Assembly: GCF_934754915.1 (NCBI RefSeq)
Contig: NZ_CAKVKB010000159.1
Coordinates: 1-6,439, forward strand
Source of the DNA: an uncultured Clostridium sp.
Lineage (GTDB): Bacteria; Bacillota; Clostridia; Clostridiales; Clostridiaceae
DNA: 6,439 nucleotides
Direction of reading: 5' to 3'
Shown: in pieces, positions 5,963-6,439 of the stretch
Numbering within the stretch: position 1 is the stretch's first letter
How the letters are laid out: each line of letters begins with the position of its first letter
Position numbers and translations under genes: made by a program
The notes under the pieces: model-generated
What the model was told of the DNA's origin: nothing
Databases searched by the model: none
The model's input: the letters and a program-made list of their open reading frames with translations, nothing else

Positions 5963-5993
5963 AAAATATTTTTTATCACCACACTTTCATACG

Positions 5994-6079
5994 ATAGTAT
6001 CTTAAACTTGTAATCTTTGTTTACGATTTCATAATCATATATTAATACTTAACATAACATTTTACAATATTTTTTTCAA
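5994..6079 (-). promoter_or_regulatory. Amylase promoter region (two candidates)
   Basis: Two minus-strand candidates exist. One is TTGAAA (6079-6074), 17 bases, then TATGTT (6056-6051) with an extended -10 TG, giving a ~127-nt leader. The other is TAAACA (6023-6018), 18 bases, then TACTAT (5999-5994), giving a ~70-nt leader. A 9-bp inverted repeat, ATTTTACAA (6059-6067) and TTGTAAAAT (6083-6091), surrounds the first -35 and could be a regulator site. The sequence does not decide between them. Confidence 0.4.
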
Positions 6080-6111
6080 CTTTTGTAAAATATCACAAAG
6101 ATAAAGAGGGG

Positions 6112-6147
6112 GCTGTCGCACTAAAAAATAGTGTGACAGCTTTTTTT
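6112..6147 (+). terminator. Terminator hairpin at the IS1182 tip
   Basis: GCTGTCGCACTA (6112-6123) pairs with TAGTGTGACAGC (6129-6140) over 12 bp with a single G-U pair and an AAAAA loop. Seven T residues (6141-6147) follow. It is a textbook Rho-independent terminator on the plus strand. Its left arm is the IS terminal repeat itself, so transcripts entering the element from outside would stop before the transposase gene. Confidence 0.88.
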
Positions 6148-6158
6148 AGGTAAAAAAT

Positions 6159-6188
6159 AAATCTCAAACTTCTGAGAGTTTGAGATTT
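6159..6188 (+). repeat. Perfect 12-bp inverted repeat upstream of the transposase start
   Basis: AAATCTCAAACT (6159-6170) and AGTTTGAGATTT (6177-6188) form a perfect 12-bp stem with a six-base loop, just 16 bases before the transposase ATG. There is no T run after it, so it is more likely a protein-binding site or RNA structure than a terminator. Immediately after it is a TGGTAAAAT extended -10 (6190-6198). Confidence 0.75.
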
Positions 6189-6204
6189 GTGGTAAAATGA
6201 TTTT

Positions 6205-6366
6205 ATGTTAATAAAAAGAAACATTTTACAAAAAGATTATACAATTAATCAGAAGTTTTATCAATTAAAACTTCCATTAAATATTGATTATATGATTCCT
6301 AGTAATGATTCTGTGCGTTTACTAAGTCAGTTTATTGAGGAGATGGATTTAGAAGATTTATATTGA
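6205..6366 (+). pseudogene. IS1182-family transposase, N-terminal fragment
   Basis: The 53-residue frame includes FYQLKLPLNIDYMIPSNDSV and RLLSQFIEEMDLEDLY, matching the start of IS1182-family DDE transposases (typically about 450-550 residues), which read YQL-LPLNL, IP-DDSVRLL and EEMDL-DLY. The family continues with a YSR-type segment. Here a TGA follows directly at 6364-6366 and the downstream frames do not restore it. The DDE residues all lie beyond the break, so the protein is inactive. No Shine-Dalgarno sequence precedes ATG 6205. An extended -10 (TAAAAT, 6193-6198) would place the transcript start at or near the ATG itself, suggesting leaderless translation in the intact parent. Confidence 0.75.
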
Positions 6367-6439
6367 TGCTAGAATATAAATAGTACAAGTTGAAAGTGGA
6401 AATTTCTCAAAAAGAGATATAATATAATTAAGGTTATTT

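Larger units (their letters stand above)
6109..6366 (+). mobile_element. IS1182-family element, left end only
   Basis: The element begins at GGGGCTGTCGCAC (6109-6121), a terminus of the IS1182 type. It contains two hairpins and then the start of an IS1182-like transposase. Homology ends at about 6363, and the remaining 73 bases of the window do not continue the transposase in any frame. It is therefore either a remnant or an element interrupted by something that starts near 6364. No right end is visible. Confidence 0.65.

Noticed and set aside
5917..5982. GTG at 5982 as the amylase start, adding 22 residues.
   Set aside because: It lacks a good ribosome-binding site and puts a non-signal segment before the signal peptide. 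It would also make the operator and the GGGGG Shine-Dalgarno coding sequence. TTG at 5916 fits much better.
6390..6423. TTGAAA and TATAAT near the right edge as a promoter.
   Set aside because: The spacing is 22 bases and no gene follows in the window. The -10-like motif alone is expected by chance in such AT-rich sequence.

Overview
The window is AT-rich, with strong GGAGG-type ribosome-binding sites. It carries a Bacillus AmyE-like amylase built on clostridial surface modules and [FeFe]-hydrogenase accessory genes. Together these suggest a saccharolytic, hydrogen-producing Clostridium or close relative. The species cannot be fixed from the sequence, and all family names come from remembered motifs, not searches.

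Layout, left to right. (1) Positions 1-537 are an insertion-sequence mosaic. It holds a 3'-truncated IS3-type OrfB tail, a ~30-bp stub starting with an IS1182-type terminus (GGGGCTGTCGCA), and the left end of a second IS3-family element. That element's OrfA is intact at its start and breaks off near 525. A 21-bp hairpin (112-169) buries the OrfA Shine-Dalgarno sequence. (2) On the minus strand, 475-1314 holds a promoter, a ~210-nt leader with an attenuator-like hairpin, a small TM1266-family hydrogenase regulator gene (824-1069), and the first ~66 codons of hydG. The rest of hydG is gone, replaced by the IS fragment. (3) Positions 1426-5916, minus strand, encode one very large secreted amylase: signal peptide, GH13 catalytic domain with all catalytic residues, Ig-like domain, six CBM26-type starch-binding modules, second Ig-like domain, Ser/Asn-rich linker and seven 20-residue cell-wall-binding repeats. 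A strong terminator follows it. A LacI-family-like operator (GGTAACGGTACC) lies in its upstream region. (4) Positions 6109-6366 are the left end of an IS1182-family element with a terminator hairpin at its very tip and a 53-codon transposase stub.

How it works together: the amylase is predicted to be exported, held on the cell wall by its C-terminal repeats, and to grip starch granules with its CBM array while GH13 hydrolyses alpha-1,4 bonds. The neighbouring hydrogenase-maturation locus is a separate minus-strand unit. As seen here it cannot make HydG, so an intact copy elsewhere or loss of H-cluster assembly is implied. I found no CRISPR array, tRNA, rRNA or defence system. The most unusual items are the amylase architecture with a nearly identical 60-bp repeat pair, the structured leader ahead of the TM1266 gene, and the IS-hydG junction.
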